A DNA stretch of 64,000 nt, taken from Boswellia sacra (lineage: Eukaryota > Streptophyta > Magnoliopsida > Sapindales > Burseraceae). The notes beneath the pieces were generated by a model. It did not search any database and had not been told where the DNA came from. It saw only the letters and a program-made list of their open reading frames with translations. The stretch is from NCBI GenBank assembly GCA_013180625.2, contig SNVD02014687.1, forward strand, positions 1 through 64,000. The letters run 5' to 3'. This document shows, piece by piece, positions 12,424 to 24,060 of the stretch; position 1 is the first letter of the stretch, and each line of letters starts with the position of its first letter. The translations under genes and the position numbers were made by a program.

Positions 12424-12730
12424 TGGCACAGCCGCCACGCTACCCTCCGTCCCTCCCCCAAATCTCGATCTGCTCAGACTGTTCTACCACCGTTGACGCT
12501 CCACCGCGAGTCCGCGACTCCGTCTATGATCTGCATCTAGTCCACCTTCGCTTGATCGTCCAACACCGATAGCCCCCGATTTTCATCTACTTCAAGCTTG
12601 GCCGTCGTTTGCCTCTGTGATTTGCAGCGGCCACCATTCACAGCTGCGCTGCACCCTCGTCGTCGTCACACGACGGTCCACAGCTGCTCCCTTTCTTCAG
12701 TCGTCCAGCTCCGCCACCGCCAGGCCTGCT
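12424..12730 (+). other. GC-rich, CpG-containing island, possibly captured 5' leader DNA
   Basis: About 300 bp rich in CCGCCACG, CCACCGTTGACG and GTCGTCGTC words, ending just before GTAAGTGCAG at 12766, which resembles a splice donor. All frames are broken, so there is no coding call. Its composition differs sharply from the flanks and looks like the 5' untranslated or first-exon region of a host gene taken up by the transposon. Confidence 0.4.
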
Positions 12731-13949
12731 CAGTTGTAATTAATTAGAACTGATACAATCATGTAAGTGCAGATTCATTTCCTTTTGCGTTAGTGATGTT
12801 CTTTAACTGCTTTATTCTTAAATAAGACATATATATTGGAAGTGATATTAAGATTTGCCCATTACCCTTTAGAAATTGTCGTTGTCAGAGGTGAAGTCTG
12901 AGATTGATATGCATTTTCTGAGCTGTCAAAGGTGCTTGTCACTGCTATTCTTTACTATCCTGTTTGTCAATTTAGCTTTTGGAAAAGTTTTGATGAATTA
13001 GGGTAAATGAATTGTTGTAAACTGACATCATTCTGGGATCTTGCTAGGGACTCATAAACTAATCTGTTGGATGAACTTGATGATTGATTGAGCATCTGGC
13101 TAAGCAATTCTGTGACTGAACAAGCTAATTTCTGGCAGTTAAAAATCATTTCACCTTTTAATCAATCGGATGTGTCTTTTTGATTTGGAGTGGAAGTGTC
13201 TTATATTTATCTATTATTTTTTCCTTCAATAGAATGTATTTGATAAACAATTACTTCATAATTTGATCAACTGTTAATCAATAGAATGATGAAATTGTAT
13301 TTTCTATTTCCTAGAAATAGAGAAGGATGATAACCTGGTGTTATTTTGTACTGGTGCTTATTATTTAATTTTTTGATACATTTCTTTTTTTTTTCCTTTT
13401 TTTTGGCTGATCTTCAAAACCTATTGCTAGCTAACTCCTTTTTAGGCAGTAAAAAGTACTGCAAAATGCCAATTATTCCTGTCCCTTGCTCACTTCTGGA
13501 TTTTTATGGTGGTTAACATATGCCTACTGGTCAATATATATGCTGCATGACAGGAATATTAATCTTCTAAAACTTAGACGAGTACCATAGTTTTCCAAAA
13601 TTTACACATTTGATTCTGAATTAAGTGATAATCAATGTAATTAAGTATTATTATTTTTATTTCATTTCCATTTCCATTTATTAATTTCGTGATTATTTTG
13701 GTAGGTGTAAGCAATTACTTCATTAAGTATTATTATTTTTACTTCATTTGATAAACAATTACTTCATAAATGACTCCAAACGTTTAAGATATAAGCATCT
13801 ACAGCTTTGAGTTTGAAATATTGAAAGTGTAATTAAATTAATTATCATCATATGATTCAATTGATAACAACATTCATTAGACAATCTTATTGATATAAGA
13901 TTCAAAGAGTGTGATTGGTAAATGTGATTGATCACCTTAAATGATTGGC

Positions 13950-14215
13950 TCAAGTGTGAATGTTCCGATTTGTACAAGGAGCCAGTTCCGTACAGTGCAG
14001 CATGGTCCTGGTAGAAAAACATAGTTATGGAGAAGAAGGCTTTGATTGAAAGCAATGAAGAATGTCTAGATGCGCTCATTATTATGGTATTGCTCTACTT
14101 ACACAATGGGCACTGGTGGTTTGAAAAGTACCTTAATTTCAACCTAAAAGATCCTCCTTTACAAGTTTATAAAATTGAACGTGGCAGTGAAGTTAGCTAT
14201 CATGGTCCTGGTCAG
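13950..14215 (+). pseudogene. Captured fragment of a plant octanoyltransferase (LIP2-like) exon
   Basis: LIP2 moves octanoyl groups from acyl carrier protein onto lipoate-dependent enzymes. The frame reads KCECSDLYKEPVPYSAAWSW, a stop (TAG, probably from CAG), KNIVMEKKALIESNEEC, then DALIIMV. After a two-step frame slip that hides YTMGTG in an overlapping frame comes FEKYLNFNLKDPP, then VYKIERGSEVSYHGPGQ, the conserved RGGEVTYHGPGQ signature of the LipB family. The exon stops at GTCAG/GTAAAA, a normal donor, so genomic DNA was captured. The catalytic Cys/Lys part is absent. It sits inside CACTA element 1 with no other LIP2 exon recognised nearby. A stop and two frameshifts make it non-functional. 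Confidence 0.8.
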
Positions 14216-16490
14216 GTAAAACTTTCATATTTCACCTTTTGTGCTTAGAAAATTAGTTCAAAATTGAATTTTGCTGGTAATTAATTAATTAATATCTCAC
14301 TGTGACAAGGTGTTGGTGTCCTATTTGCTACATCCAGATTAGTTGCAAAAATTATACTTAGAAGTGGAGTTGGTGGTAGATTATATTTCAGATTTTCTGG
14401 TAGAGCTCATGATTGCTTGGGGCTCTTATACCATGGTTCCAAGCAATGATTTTTCTTTTTTAATATAATTTGGTACTTTGTCGATTGTTTCATGAGCATA
14501 TAATTATTTTTTCATTTCCATTTGAAAAACAAATATAGAAGAGAAGACTATGGCCACATTAACACTTTAATTAATTTAATCTTGCTTAATTGAAGCTTGT
14601 GTAACTACTTGCGATACGATTATGGCCACATTAACACTTTAATCACATGGCTCGTTATAATCTGTAGCTAGTAGAGCACACATAAGTTTTGAAATAACTT
14701 CTTTCATTTAACTATATAGATGCTATTGTACTCTTGCGAGATGCATTGTTGAAAGTGGATATTGTTGGATATGATAATAAGTTGGTTGTGATATGTATGT
14801 GTGTGTGTGTGTGTGCATGGAGTTGTATAGTCTTGTACTTTGTAAGTTGTGATTTTCTTGTAATGTTTGCTTAGCCCAATCCTACACGAATAATCTTTTT
14901 TTACTTTTTTCATTGCTATTGTTAGTTTTCGTAATTATAGTGTTGCATAAACTTAATTGTATAATATATTGTTAAAAATGGGGCTGTGAGGTCATTGTCA
15001 CTATATAAATTATGATGGTTTTGATTTGTCTAATCGATAAATACAACTAATGTTTATATGTTAAAACCTTTTATACAATTATGGCACCTAGTGAACATGA
15101 GTAGTAATTAACTTAGCTACTAATAGATGCTTATAAATGAGACATTTTAATTTATCTCAAATTGTTGTCCCTGTGCAGTACCAATGCTTCATTTCTTATT
15201 AGTTTTTTTAGTATCTTAATTTATTAGACCTTTATCTATGTTTAGGATATTGTTTCTCTTTAAGTTGTATCCTTATTTGTTGGTTAATGTGATTTTTCCT
15301 ATAGGTGAAGATGCTCATAAAATGGACATCTCTTATAAAGGAGGTGAAGGTGAAAAGTACAGAAGAGGGGGTGCATTTCTGATTTAGCTACTGAGTTGCA
15401 AATTTGACGTGAATGTGCAGTATGAACTGGTATTTATGAACTACAATTTAGGCAATCTCTTTTGTTTGAAAAAATATGGAGATGTAGGAAGACATGCATG
15501 TAATTAGATGAAAAATTGAGGTACTGCTTGCGATTTGTAGCATTATTCTTTGAAGCATTTATTTTATAACTTGTGCTGTGGCTATCTTTTTCACATTTTA
15601 TTTTTATTCTTAGGTGGAGAAAAAGATAGCCACATCACATTGTGATGCTAGCATCTCATCTTTTTTATCCTAATTGAGGTCACATTTTAATGGTTTCCAT
15701 GACTTTGCATGTCCAACTAGCAAATCTTATTGTTCACACAACTTTGTGGCCAACTATCATTTAACTTAGCAAGGATTCAATTCAATTTTCTGGGCTTAGC
15801 AAGGATTCAATTCAATTCAATCTTATTTGTAATATTGTTGAAATTACATATGTTAATAGCTACCGTCGGACTTTAACTTGACCATGCTTTTATTAATTGA
15901 GGTCAGATTAGTTTATAATATTATTGATATATATGTGTATATTTATGAACTGAATAGTGAGTGAAATATCAATTTGCAAAGTTCAAATTGTATTGTCTTC
16001 TTTGGTTTTTAGTTCCATATGCATTTCCAAGTCTACTGCTCTATGCTTCTCTATTACTTTGTGATTGTGTAAGAAAACTAAAATGACAGTAATATATCCC
16101 ATCATATCTTTAGACTATCATGTTGTTTTCTTTTTTGAAATATAAATAATTATATTTCATTTGAATAAATGACGCAGGTCATAAAAATATACAAGAAGCG
16201 CAGGATGGGAATAAAGAAGGAATAATATTTTGTTGATCTATTTTTGAATGGCTAGGACTTACATATTAATTTGGACTTTGGATTTTATAAACCAAGCATC
16301 CAAAAGATCTATGATGTATGTGAGGTCTTTGATGTATGTTGTACCTAGAGCTTGAGAGTTGTATGGTAAACTTTTCATATATATATTTTGTGTAACTTTG
16401 ATACATGCTAGTTAAGATGTCCTTCACTATATATTAATGAAATATGGTGAATGAAATCTTTTTGTTAAAATAGTTTAGATCTCATTTAAT
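14216..16490. other. Interior of CACTA element 1 without recognisable genes
   Basis: AT-rich, with a (TG)n run at about 14795-14814 and a short direct duplication of CTTAGCAAGGATTCAATTC (15766 and 15795). The start of this stretch is probably LIP2 intron sequence. A coding-looking patch near 14360-14450 (frame reading GVGGRLYFRFSGRAHDCLG) has no family I can name. No transposase motifs were found. Confidence 0.4.
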
Positions 16491-17070
16491 AATTGTAAAA
16501 CATTCAGAATAATTGTTATAGCAGTGACATGCTACAAAATCATATTATAGTAGCATTTGTATAATGTTATAAGAACTCAGTTACCAACTTCAACTAGACG
16601 CTATAGAAACAAAAATAATTTGGATTTATTACATGTTAGGAAATCCACGTCTGTAGCTATATGTGTATGCTACGAAATGGTTTTCCATGGCATTCTATGC
16701 ATGCCATAAAAAGTTCATTTGTAGCATTCTGTACTTAATACGAAAGAATTATTTATAGCTAGTAACATATGCGATAAAAAGATTAGTAATAGCCTTATTA
16801 AAATGCTCTAAAAATTGAAGCTATAGCCTTATTAAAATGCTACAAGAAGGACCTTAATAGCGTTCCATGAATGTTACAGAAAAACGTCAATGGCTTTTCA
16901 CACATGCTACCAATAAATAATTCATAGCCTCACATAAATGCAATCAAATCCAAAGGCTTTTAGTTGCTTGGCCTACAATAGCTTGTGCTTTAATGCTACC
17001 AAACACTTTCAGTAGCAATGATGGAATGCTGCCAATAATGGCTTTTCACACATGCTACCAATAAATAATT
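16490..17070 (+). repeat. Right subterminal repeats of CACTA element 1
   Basis: Dense TGCTAC / GTAGCAT / ATGCTAT words in inverted sense to the left array. The final 34 bases (17037-17070) are an exact second copy of 16889-16922 and form the junction with the 302-bp repeat. Confidence 0.7.
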
Positions 17071-17370
17071 ACGAAATGAATATACCTTATTTGTTAAGAG
17101 AAGTTGATAGCATTCAAATTATTTTCCGAGACAGCTATCAAGTGTAATAAGAAATTCAATAATAGTTTGAATACATTATTAGATATATGAATTAAATAAA
17201 ATAAACTAAAATATGAGATTTGTGTTTACCTTGATCTATCAATGAATCATTAGATTTGTATAGCAAATCTGTTCTCTCTCCTAGCCTTAATTTTGTATCT
17301 TAAAAGTGTGTTTATTTTTTTAGCAATACTAATTTTACAAACTATCAATACAAACTTATTTATATAAACT
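17069..17370 (+). repeat. 302-bp direct repeat, copy 2 (right of CACTA element 1)
   Basis: Matches 11347-11648 with two visible differences. It is followed by GATGTATCAT and appears to be the native chromosomal copy with an unoccupied insertion point after AAACT. Confidence 0.9.
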
Positions 17371-17670
17371 GATGTATCATAATTTAATTAGATGAGTAAA
17401 TTTTAAATTTTAATAACATTAATTAATTAGTGTGAATGATATGACAATCATGCAATAATGTCTATGAGTGAGTTTATGAGAGTAGCACCACTCCTTTGTT
17501 TTCTGTTAAAGTATGAATCCATTTGAATTGAAAAATCTAATAAATTTTTTAGCTTTTATCCTAATGTGTAAATGAACAAAAGGATTGCTGTTAGTGAATT
17601 TTGTTAACTAATTTAAGAAACCTTAAATTTAATTTTTGAATAGTTTTTGAGTAAAATAAGGAGAAAATAA
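17371..17670 (+). repeat. Start of segmental duplication copy A
   Basis: The stretch around 17480-17590 (AGCACCACTCC...AATCTAATAAATTTTTTAGC...AAATGAACAAAAGGATT) matches 45310-45440 with moderate divergence. It is the left part of the duplicated block and is interrupted at 17671 by the Athila-like element. No gene is present. Confidence 0.65.
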
Positions 17671-18850
17671 TGTGCTATTTTAGTTAAATGCAGATTCTTT
17701 GGAATGGAATTGGATTCCTAATAAAGCACATCAAAAATAGGAGTAAAAAGGGCCAAAAGAGGAAAAAGCTTCGAACTACAAAATCAGAGACTTGGCGTTC
17801 CAGTGCAACACAAGTGGCGCAACTGCGCAAGATCCAGAACAACAAAGCTTGCGAAACCAGAAAGTTGGCGCTCTCGTGCCACTGTAGCTGTGCTCCTGCG
17901 CAAGTGCAATTCTGAAAATTTTCAGGATTCCTATTTTACTTCAGGCTCGAATTCTTTCTCTTATAGACTATAAATAGACGAGTTTTAGATCTTCTTTAGA
18001 GCACTAGAGACGTCCTTAGAGGTGCTAAGGAGGCAAGAAAACAATCTACAACCCTTAGAGGCACAATTCAAGGGAGAATCTTTAAGGAATCTTCAAGATC
18101 TCTAAATCTTTCATCTCCTTTGTACTCTATGAATGCTACTCGATTTTCTTGTGTTATTTTTCTGTACATTACAAACTAAATTCTCTTTTTCTAAGGTTAG
18201 GATGTAACCAAGTTTGATACTCTATTATTTCAATTCAATATATTGATGTTTATTCAAATTCTTGTTGAGTGAATTATTCATGTGCTTAGTGCTTGTGATG
18301 GTCTGGCCTACTATTGCATGATTTGAGATATAAATTAGACTAAGAAGTTAATTTATATTTTGATTCACCATGAATTTACATGAGGTAGAAATATAATTGT
18401 GAATTGTGCAATCCTATAAGATTTCTTGTGCTTAATGGATAATTATAAGTTGTTAGATGAGATAGATATGTGATTCTGCTTATAATTATACATTGTTATT
18501 GCTTAAAAAAGAATAACAAATACCTTAGAGAAATCGGTTGGCAACAAGGTTGATGAACCATTAATTAAATTGGATTGAATAATAGAGTAGATAACTTAGG
18601 TGAAACTTGATACCCTAGAGCTTAATACCATTGAATTTATCTTAATTTAGTATTCCTTTGCTTAGTATTTAATTTTATTCTAGTTATTTAGTTAGTTAAT
18701 TCTTTTAAGTTTGCTATTTAAATTGATAATTCAAATAAAATCACAGTTAGATTAAGTTTTGTAGTTAATGACCAATCCTCGTAGGAACGATAACTCACTC
18801 ATCATTATATTACTTGATCGATTCTATACACTTGCAGATTTTGCATAACA
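17671..18850 (+). mobile_element. 5' LTR of a decayed Athila-like Ty3/gypsy element
   Basis: Begins TGTGCTATTT and ends GCATAACA (TG...CA, 1180 bp). It contains a promoter-like CTATAAATAG at 17968-17977 and a stretch with alternating TGCGC / GTGC words (17810-17910). It is followed seven bases later by a tRNA-Asp type primer binding site. No matching 3' LTR is seen before copy-A sequence resumes near 24060, so the element is truncated at its right end. Confidence 0.75.
17969..17976 (+). promoter_or_regulatory. LTR TATA box
   Basis: TATAAATA lies about 300 bp into the LTR, a plausible core promoter for the element's transcript (U3/R boundary). Confidence 0.6.
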
Positions 18851-18856
18851 AGTTTT

Positions 18857-18874
18857 TGACGCCGTTGTCGGGGA
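18857..18874 (+). other. Primer binding site of the Athila-like element (tRNA-Asp type)
   Basis: TGACGCCGTTGTCGGGGA differs by two bases from the Athila/Cyclops consensus TGGCGCCGTTGCCGGGGA. Confidence 0.85.
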
Positions 18875-19075
18875 TTGTTTTTATTAATATTCAACTAAAT
18901 AACGTGGGTTTAGTTTGAATTTTATTTTCAGATTTTACTTAAGTTTTGCTTCGTTTGATATTGGCAGTTGCATGCAAAAGTTTGAAGACAAGGACCTATT
19001 GCTTTTGGATTTTGAGATAAAATGGACCTGTGAAAGAATAGAAAGGAGAAACGTGAAAAGTCCAAACAAACAAAT

Positions 19076-20138
19076 GTGACAGCTAACAATATGGAAGAGA
19101 ATGGAAAAAGAGCTATAATTCCAACTAATTCAAGACTCATGGATTACATGCTCGCTAAGATGACAGGAATTCATGAAGCTATAAGGAAGCTGACCATTCA
19201 AGGAAACAACTTTGAGATTAAGCCAGTTACTCTGCAGATAATTCAATCATCTCTATTTTGTGGACTACCTAATAAAGATCCTAATGCTCATCGTGCTTAT
19301 TTTATTGAAATTTGTGAAACATTCAAGTTTAGTTGAGTCTCGTATGATGCTATTAGACTGCGTTCTTCCTTTATTAAAAGATAGAGCTAAGATTTGGTTG
19401 AATTTGTTACCTGTAGATTCTATAACTACTTGGGAGGAGTTAACCCAAAAATTCCTTGCCAAATTTTTCCTACCATCAGCGACAGTCAAGCTACGAATGG
19501 AGATCTTTAACTTTGCACAATATGAGGGAGAATCTACCTATGATGCATGTGAGAAGTTCAAGGAGCTGCTTAGAAAGTGTCCTCATCATGGCCTAGCCAA
19601 ATGGATGCAAGTACAAACATTCTACAATGGTTTGGGACACTCTACAAGAACTCTAATAGATGCAGCCTCAGAAGAAGCCTTTATGAAGAAAATGCAAGAT
19701 GAAGCATATGCCTTGATCGAAGAGATGGCTATGAACAACTTTCAATCGAATGGTAAGAGAGCTGCACCTAAAAAGCTAGTTGGACTTCACAATTTAGATG
19801 AGATTGACTCTTGTAGCAACACCTACAAACTAGGTTGGAGAAATCATTCAAATTTCTCTTGGAGCAACTAAAACGCCATTAAACCTCCTCAACAAGAAAA
19901 GAAATCATCTCCAGAAGAAGCCTTGGCCCAATTGACAACAACCACAACCAGCTTTATGAAAAGATTAATGGCTGAAACAGGCAACAATTTTCAAAACCGA
20001 TCAGCCCAAATTAGAAGCTTGGAGACTCAAGTAAGTCAGCTACCTAAAATTGGAGGAAGACTACAAGGTAATTTACCTAGTACTACCGAAGTGAACCTAA
20101 AAGAGCATTGCAAAGTTATTACTTTGAGGGGTGGTTAA
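19076..20138 (+). pseudogene. Athila-like gag, frameshifted
   Basis: The capsid-like gag coats element RNA in cytoplasmic particles. Frame one (19076-19336) reads NNFEIKPVTLQIIQSS and breaks after ICETFKFS. Frame two (to 19871) continues with LKDRAKIWLNLLPVDSITTW, EELTQKFLAKFF, the ESTYDACEKFKELLRKCPHHG block and FYNGLGHSTRTLIDAA, all typical of Athila gag. A third frame (19923-20138) carries the linker SLETQVSQLPKIGGRLQGNLP and the HCKVITLRGG end. Frameshifts and stops make it non-functional. The order LTR, PBS, gag fits an Athila element. Confidence 0.85.
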
Positions 20139-20141
20139 GGG

Positions 20142-20591
20142 TTGGGTGAACCAATGGAAGTTGAGAAGCAAAAGGAGAAGGAAGAAGAAGAACCAGTGAC
20201 TGCAACCATATTACCAATGAAGACTAATGATAACAAGGTTCAAAATACACCATTGCCCACTCAACAACCAGTTCCTAAAGTTCCCTTTCCTCAAAGGCTC
20301 CAAAAGAGCAAGCTTGATAAACAATTCTCTAGGTTTTTGGAGGTCTTTAAGAAGCTACATATCAATATCCCTTTTGCATAAGCCTTGGAGCAAATGCCCA
20401 GCTATGTCAAATTCATGAAAGATATACTATCCAAGAAAAGGAAACTAGAAGACCATAAGACTGTGGCTTTAATTGAAGAATATAGCATCATATTGCAAAA
20501 GAAGCTGCCACCAAAGCTCAAGGATCTAGGGATTTTTCTATTCCTTGCTCTGTTGGTGACTCTTTCTTTACTAATGCATTATATGATTTAG
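20142..20591 (+). pseudogene. Athila-like gag-protease linker, broken
   Basis: Reads PFPQRLQKSKLDKQFSRFLE, FKKLHINIPFA, a stop, then ALEQMPSYVKFMKDILSKKR, the conserved segment before the protease in Athila/Tat polyproteins. A stop at about 20379 and a frame change near 20530 break it. It has no catalytic role of its own. Confidence 0.8.
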
Positions 20592-21292
20592 GTGCAAGTA
20601 TAAATCTAATGCCGTTATCAGTTTTTAAAAAGCTTGGTTTACAAGAGGTACAACCTACTACGGTCTCTTTGTAGCTAGCTGATCGATCCATCAAGCATCT
20701 AAGAGGAGTGATTGAAGATGTGCTGGTCAAGGTAGATAAATTCATCTTCCCAACATATTTCATTATGCTTGATATGGAGGAGGACAAAGAAATACCCATC
20801 ATCTTGGGCCGATCGTTTTGGGCAACTGGTATGACATTAATTGATGTCCAAAAGGGTGAGTTGAGTTTACGTGTTCAAGAGAAAGAGGTAGTATTTAATG
20901 TTTTTAATGCCATGAAATATTCGGATGACATTGAAAATTACTTTCGAATTGATGAGATAAATAAGCCGAAAGAGTTTCCAAAGGAAGCCTATAAAGATGC
21001 AGAAATCTACAAAGAAAGGACCAAGGTATGGCATGACAAGCAAATTCTCTAGAAAACCTTCTCTCCCAGTTAACAAGTCCTGCTGTACAACTCTTGATTG
21101 CAGCTATTTCTAGGCAACCTAAAGTCACGATGGTCTGATCCTTTTACAGTGGTCGAAGTGTTTCCATATGGTGCAGTGGAGAATGGACAATCGAGCAAAA
21201 CTTCATTCAAGGTCAATGGACAAAGGCTGAAGCATTACATAAGTGGTAAAGTAGAACCACAAAAAAGCATCACATTACTTGACGAAGTTTGA
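20530..21292 (+). pseudogene. Athila-like protease joined to integrase C-terminus; RT, RNase H and integrase core deleted
   Basis: The retropepsin region reads SVGDSFFTNALYDLGASINL, with the catalytic DLGA, then LSVFKKLGLQEVQPTTVSL, a stop (probably from a Gln codon), and VDKFIFPTYFIMLDMEEDKE, IPIILGRSFWATGMTLIDVQ. Around residue 85 of the 20708-21052 frame it passes without a stop from the post-protease DEINKP segment into EAYKDAEIYKERTKVWHDKQ. That segment normally lies near the end of integrase and is followed (other frame) by LFLGNLKSRWSDPFTVVEVF and FKVNGQRLKHYI. About 2 kb of pol is therefore missing, removing RT and the DDE core. Confidence 0.8.
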
Positions 21293-23446
21293 AGAACATA
21301 ACCACATCCGGCTGATGACATAAAGCAAAGCGCTTCTTGGGAGGCAACCCAAGCCAAGCTAGGACTTTATATTTTGCTTTAGTTGTTTAACTATTTTCTT
21401 TGTTTTCAAGTGTGGTTTTCTATTTTTAAAATTCATGTATGCATTCATGTTGTGTTAGTATTTTAAGGCAAATTTTCAACTTAAGAGGCAAGTTTGGGGG
21501 AGTGTTGGCAAAAGCCTTGTGCCATGTGTTCTATGCCGCGATGCCATACGAGACTGAATACACGCGTTCTTGCGTAGGTAAGTCGTGCCGCTGCACTGAA
21601 AATTTGCTTTCAAATTTTAAATTTCCCAGAAGCATGGTGCTACTACGCCAAACTTCTTGTGCTATTGTGCAACTAGGACCCAAGACTTTAAGCTCATAGA
21701 TTGCGCCCTTGCACTTGATTTTTGCGCGCCCGCGCCCTTTAGCACCCATAGTAATACAATTGCAAGAAATATAGAGCTCCTATGCCATGTTACATGCGCT
21801 GCTGCATAAAGTGTTACCTTTAATTTTAGGCCTATAGTGCGCTCCTGCGCCACTTTGGTTATAAAACAAGTCAAATTCCCACTCCTTTCTTCACCGTTGT
21901 GCTTTAGTGCGAATCTTGCCCTGCACCTGAAAATTGAGTCTAGCAACTTGGTGCACCTATACCATTGTGATCGTGCACCTGCGTGGCCAAATTAGGGCAA
22001 AATCAATTTGGGTTTTTTTTTATGCTCTTGCACGAAACATATGCGCTGGCACGCAACTTTGATTTTTAGAAAAAAAAAGTCTTGGCTGCCCTTTTTTTGG
22101 AAAACTCCTTTGCTCTCCTTTTCCTCCCTATGATGCCCTTACCTCTAACAATCAAACCCATCGTCATCTCATCAACCTTGGCGCTCGTTGACACCACTAG
22201 GTTCTATGCTAGTCATCTTCTTCCTAGTTTCCTCTTGATAAGACTCGCATTCCTCTCATCTTCTCTCTTTTGCATGTAAGCAAGATAAGCCACTTTATAT
22301 TTATGTTTTAACAAAAGCTCTTACTTTTTCTTTACATGCAATAGTTCATTGTTATGAAGTATTTGTGGCCACTGTAATGGGTGGAGTTAGAATGAGAAGT
22401 TTGGGAGTAAAGGCTGGCATATTTGGGAGTGTTTGGATGTTATATGATTGTGATGCATTGATGCTATGACTGCAGTTTGTTTTGTGGTTTTGTTTGCACG
22501 ATATTAGGCTGCTTTGATTATATAAACAAACTGTTTAGCTCATTAAATTTATACATTCATGTGATATTATTGCTTGAAAATGACTGATTAATGACATTGT
22601 GCATGAGATGTTGATGGTTTAAAAACCTATGCTGTATGAATGTCTAAAAGAACATTGAGGTCTAATTCCACAACTGCTTGAATGAAATACCACTGCAGGA
22701 TTTTTGCTAAACAATCTCTTTGTATGTCAACTTGCATTTGGATGCATTAACCATGCATGATTGATTTCATCTGAATTTTGTCATGAGACTCATTTTGCTA
22801 TGGAATAATTTATGCTTTCACGAGTACATGTGAGAACTTTTATTACTAAGGGTAGTCGTTGCGCTATTATTCATGGTAGTTTGGCATAAGGGTTGAATAA
22901 TATGCATCACTGATATAATCCAAATTCGCATGATTTTGAGTTGACATTAAACCCACAGGTGATAGCAATTGTTACACTTGGTTGGATGCACATAATCAAG
23001 AGTCTTGGTGACTATTGCGGTACCTATGCCAGTCACATTTTGGAATTATAGTGATATTTGACACATATTCTTGTTTGCATTAGATGCTTTGATCGGACAT
23101 TACTTAAAGAAAGTCCTGAGTATAATATGATAAATTGGATGCCTACATACCATTAAACAATGCAAATTGGTTGTTTTCTTTAGTATTCATATATTATTCA
23201 CTAGTTTTTGGAATTATGGCTTATTTGAGTATTATGAATTCGATATAGTTCTTTCATTGATTCTACACATGAGCTATTCACTTAAATGAATGTTTTGATT
23301 CCATATGTTGATTTCAGATTGCTAATGGTTTTTGTGCGCAAAAATCAATTTTTATGTTAACTCAGGATGAAAATTAATGAACTTGTGATTGGATGTAAGC
23401 AGCATTTAAATGTCTAGATGTGCTTGTTTAACTTGTGAACAGGGTC
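21293..23446 (+). mobile_element. Non-coding spacer of the Athila-like element
   Basis: Starts with the post-pol segment ending GCTTCTTGGGAGGCAACCCA (21329-21348) and a GGCAAGTTTGGGGGAGTGTT motif (21487-21506), both typical of Athila/Tat elements after pol. 21510-22070 is rich in alternating TGCGC / GTGCC words. A pyrimidine-rich stretch (22081-22280) and AT-rich DNA follow. No gene recognised. Confidence 0.6.
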
Positions 23447-24051
23447 ATGGCACCAAAGAAACAGAAGGCCTTAACTATTGAAGCATCATCCTTAGCAGCT
23501 CCTGCATTTGATTGGCGTATCTTCAAAAGTGTTGAAACTGTTGCTCATTACCGCAACACAGTTCTCGCTAAAAGTTGCCTTTGAGAGCAAGGTATCGACA
23601 CATCTAATGACGTTTCATGGCTTCCAGAGAGCAAAGACGTATGGTAGACTTGCACGAGCCAGTCGGAGCATGCCATTGTACCTGTGGTCCAGGAATTTTA
23701 CACAAATGCTAAGGAGAGGATGGTTATAATGTGTTTATCTCAGGGAAACAAGTTTCATTCAGTCCCACTATTATCAACCGATTCTACAAGCTACGGGACA
23801 TCGGAGAATGTGAGTACTCTCGCTACAAGATCAATCCGAACTTTGATGAAATTTTAGCATATCTTGCTCCAACGGGTACACAATGGGGGCCATCTAGAGC
23901 TCATCGTAGAGAGGCCAACATGTTTCCAATCTCTGCCATGCAAGTCGAGTTACGGGCATTGAACATCTTCGTTTGCGAAAAAATGTTGTGCAACACTCAT
24001 CACGGAGAGGTTTCAAAGGAGTGGGCCACATTATTATATGCATACAAGTAA
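23447..24051 (+). pseudogene. Third ORF of the Athila-like element (plant transposon-protein domain), broken
   Basis: Starts MAPKKQKALTIEASS, a basic N-terminus, then FDWRIFKSVETVAHYRNTV. After one stop it reads EQGIDTSNDVSWLPESKDVW, another stop, and HAIVPVVQEFYTNAKERM. A frame change leads into VFISGKQVSFSPTIINRFYK, then LAYLAPTGTQWGPS and ALNIFVCEKMLCNTHHGEVS. The pattern matches a domain of unknown function common in plant retroelements (I believe Pfam PF20167, putative plant transposon protein). It occupies the env-like position after pol. Function is unknown. It ends abruptly where flanking copy-A DNA resumes, so the element's 3' end is lost. Confidence 0.65.
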
Positions 24052-24060
24052 GGCATAACG

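Larger units (their letters stand above)
11649..17070 (+). mobile_element. CACTA (EnSpm-type) element 1, left terminus intact, right terminus lost
   Basis: Begins CACTACAACAAA, the canonical CACTA terminus, followed by subterminal repeats built from TAGCATTT / AATGCTAC words (11670-11960). The matching subterminal words reappear in opposite sense at about 16500-17070, but no TTGTAGTG right terminus is present. The element stops at a patch copied from its own interior and runs straight into the second 302-bp repeat. No transposase ORF is recognisable, so it is non-autonomous. The interior carries a GC-rich segment and a fragment of an octanoyltransferase gene, so it behaves like a gene-capturing CACTA. 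Confidence 0.8.

Noticed and set aside
14704..14913. 69-residue minus-strand ORF with a Thr-His run
   Set aside because: It spans a (TG)n microsatellite; no domain.
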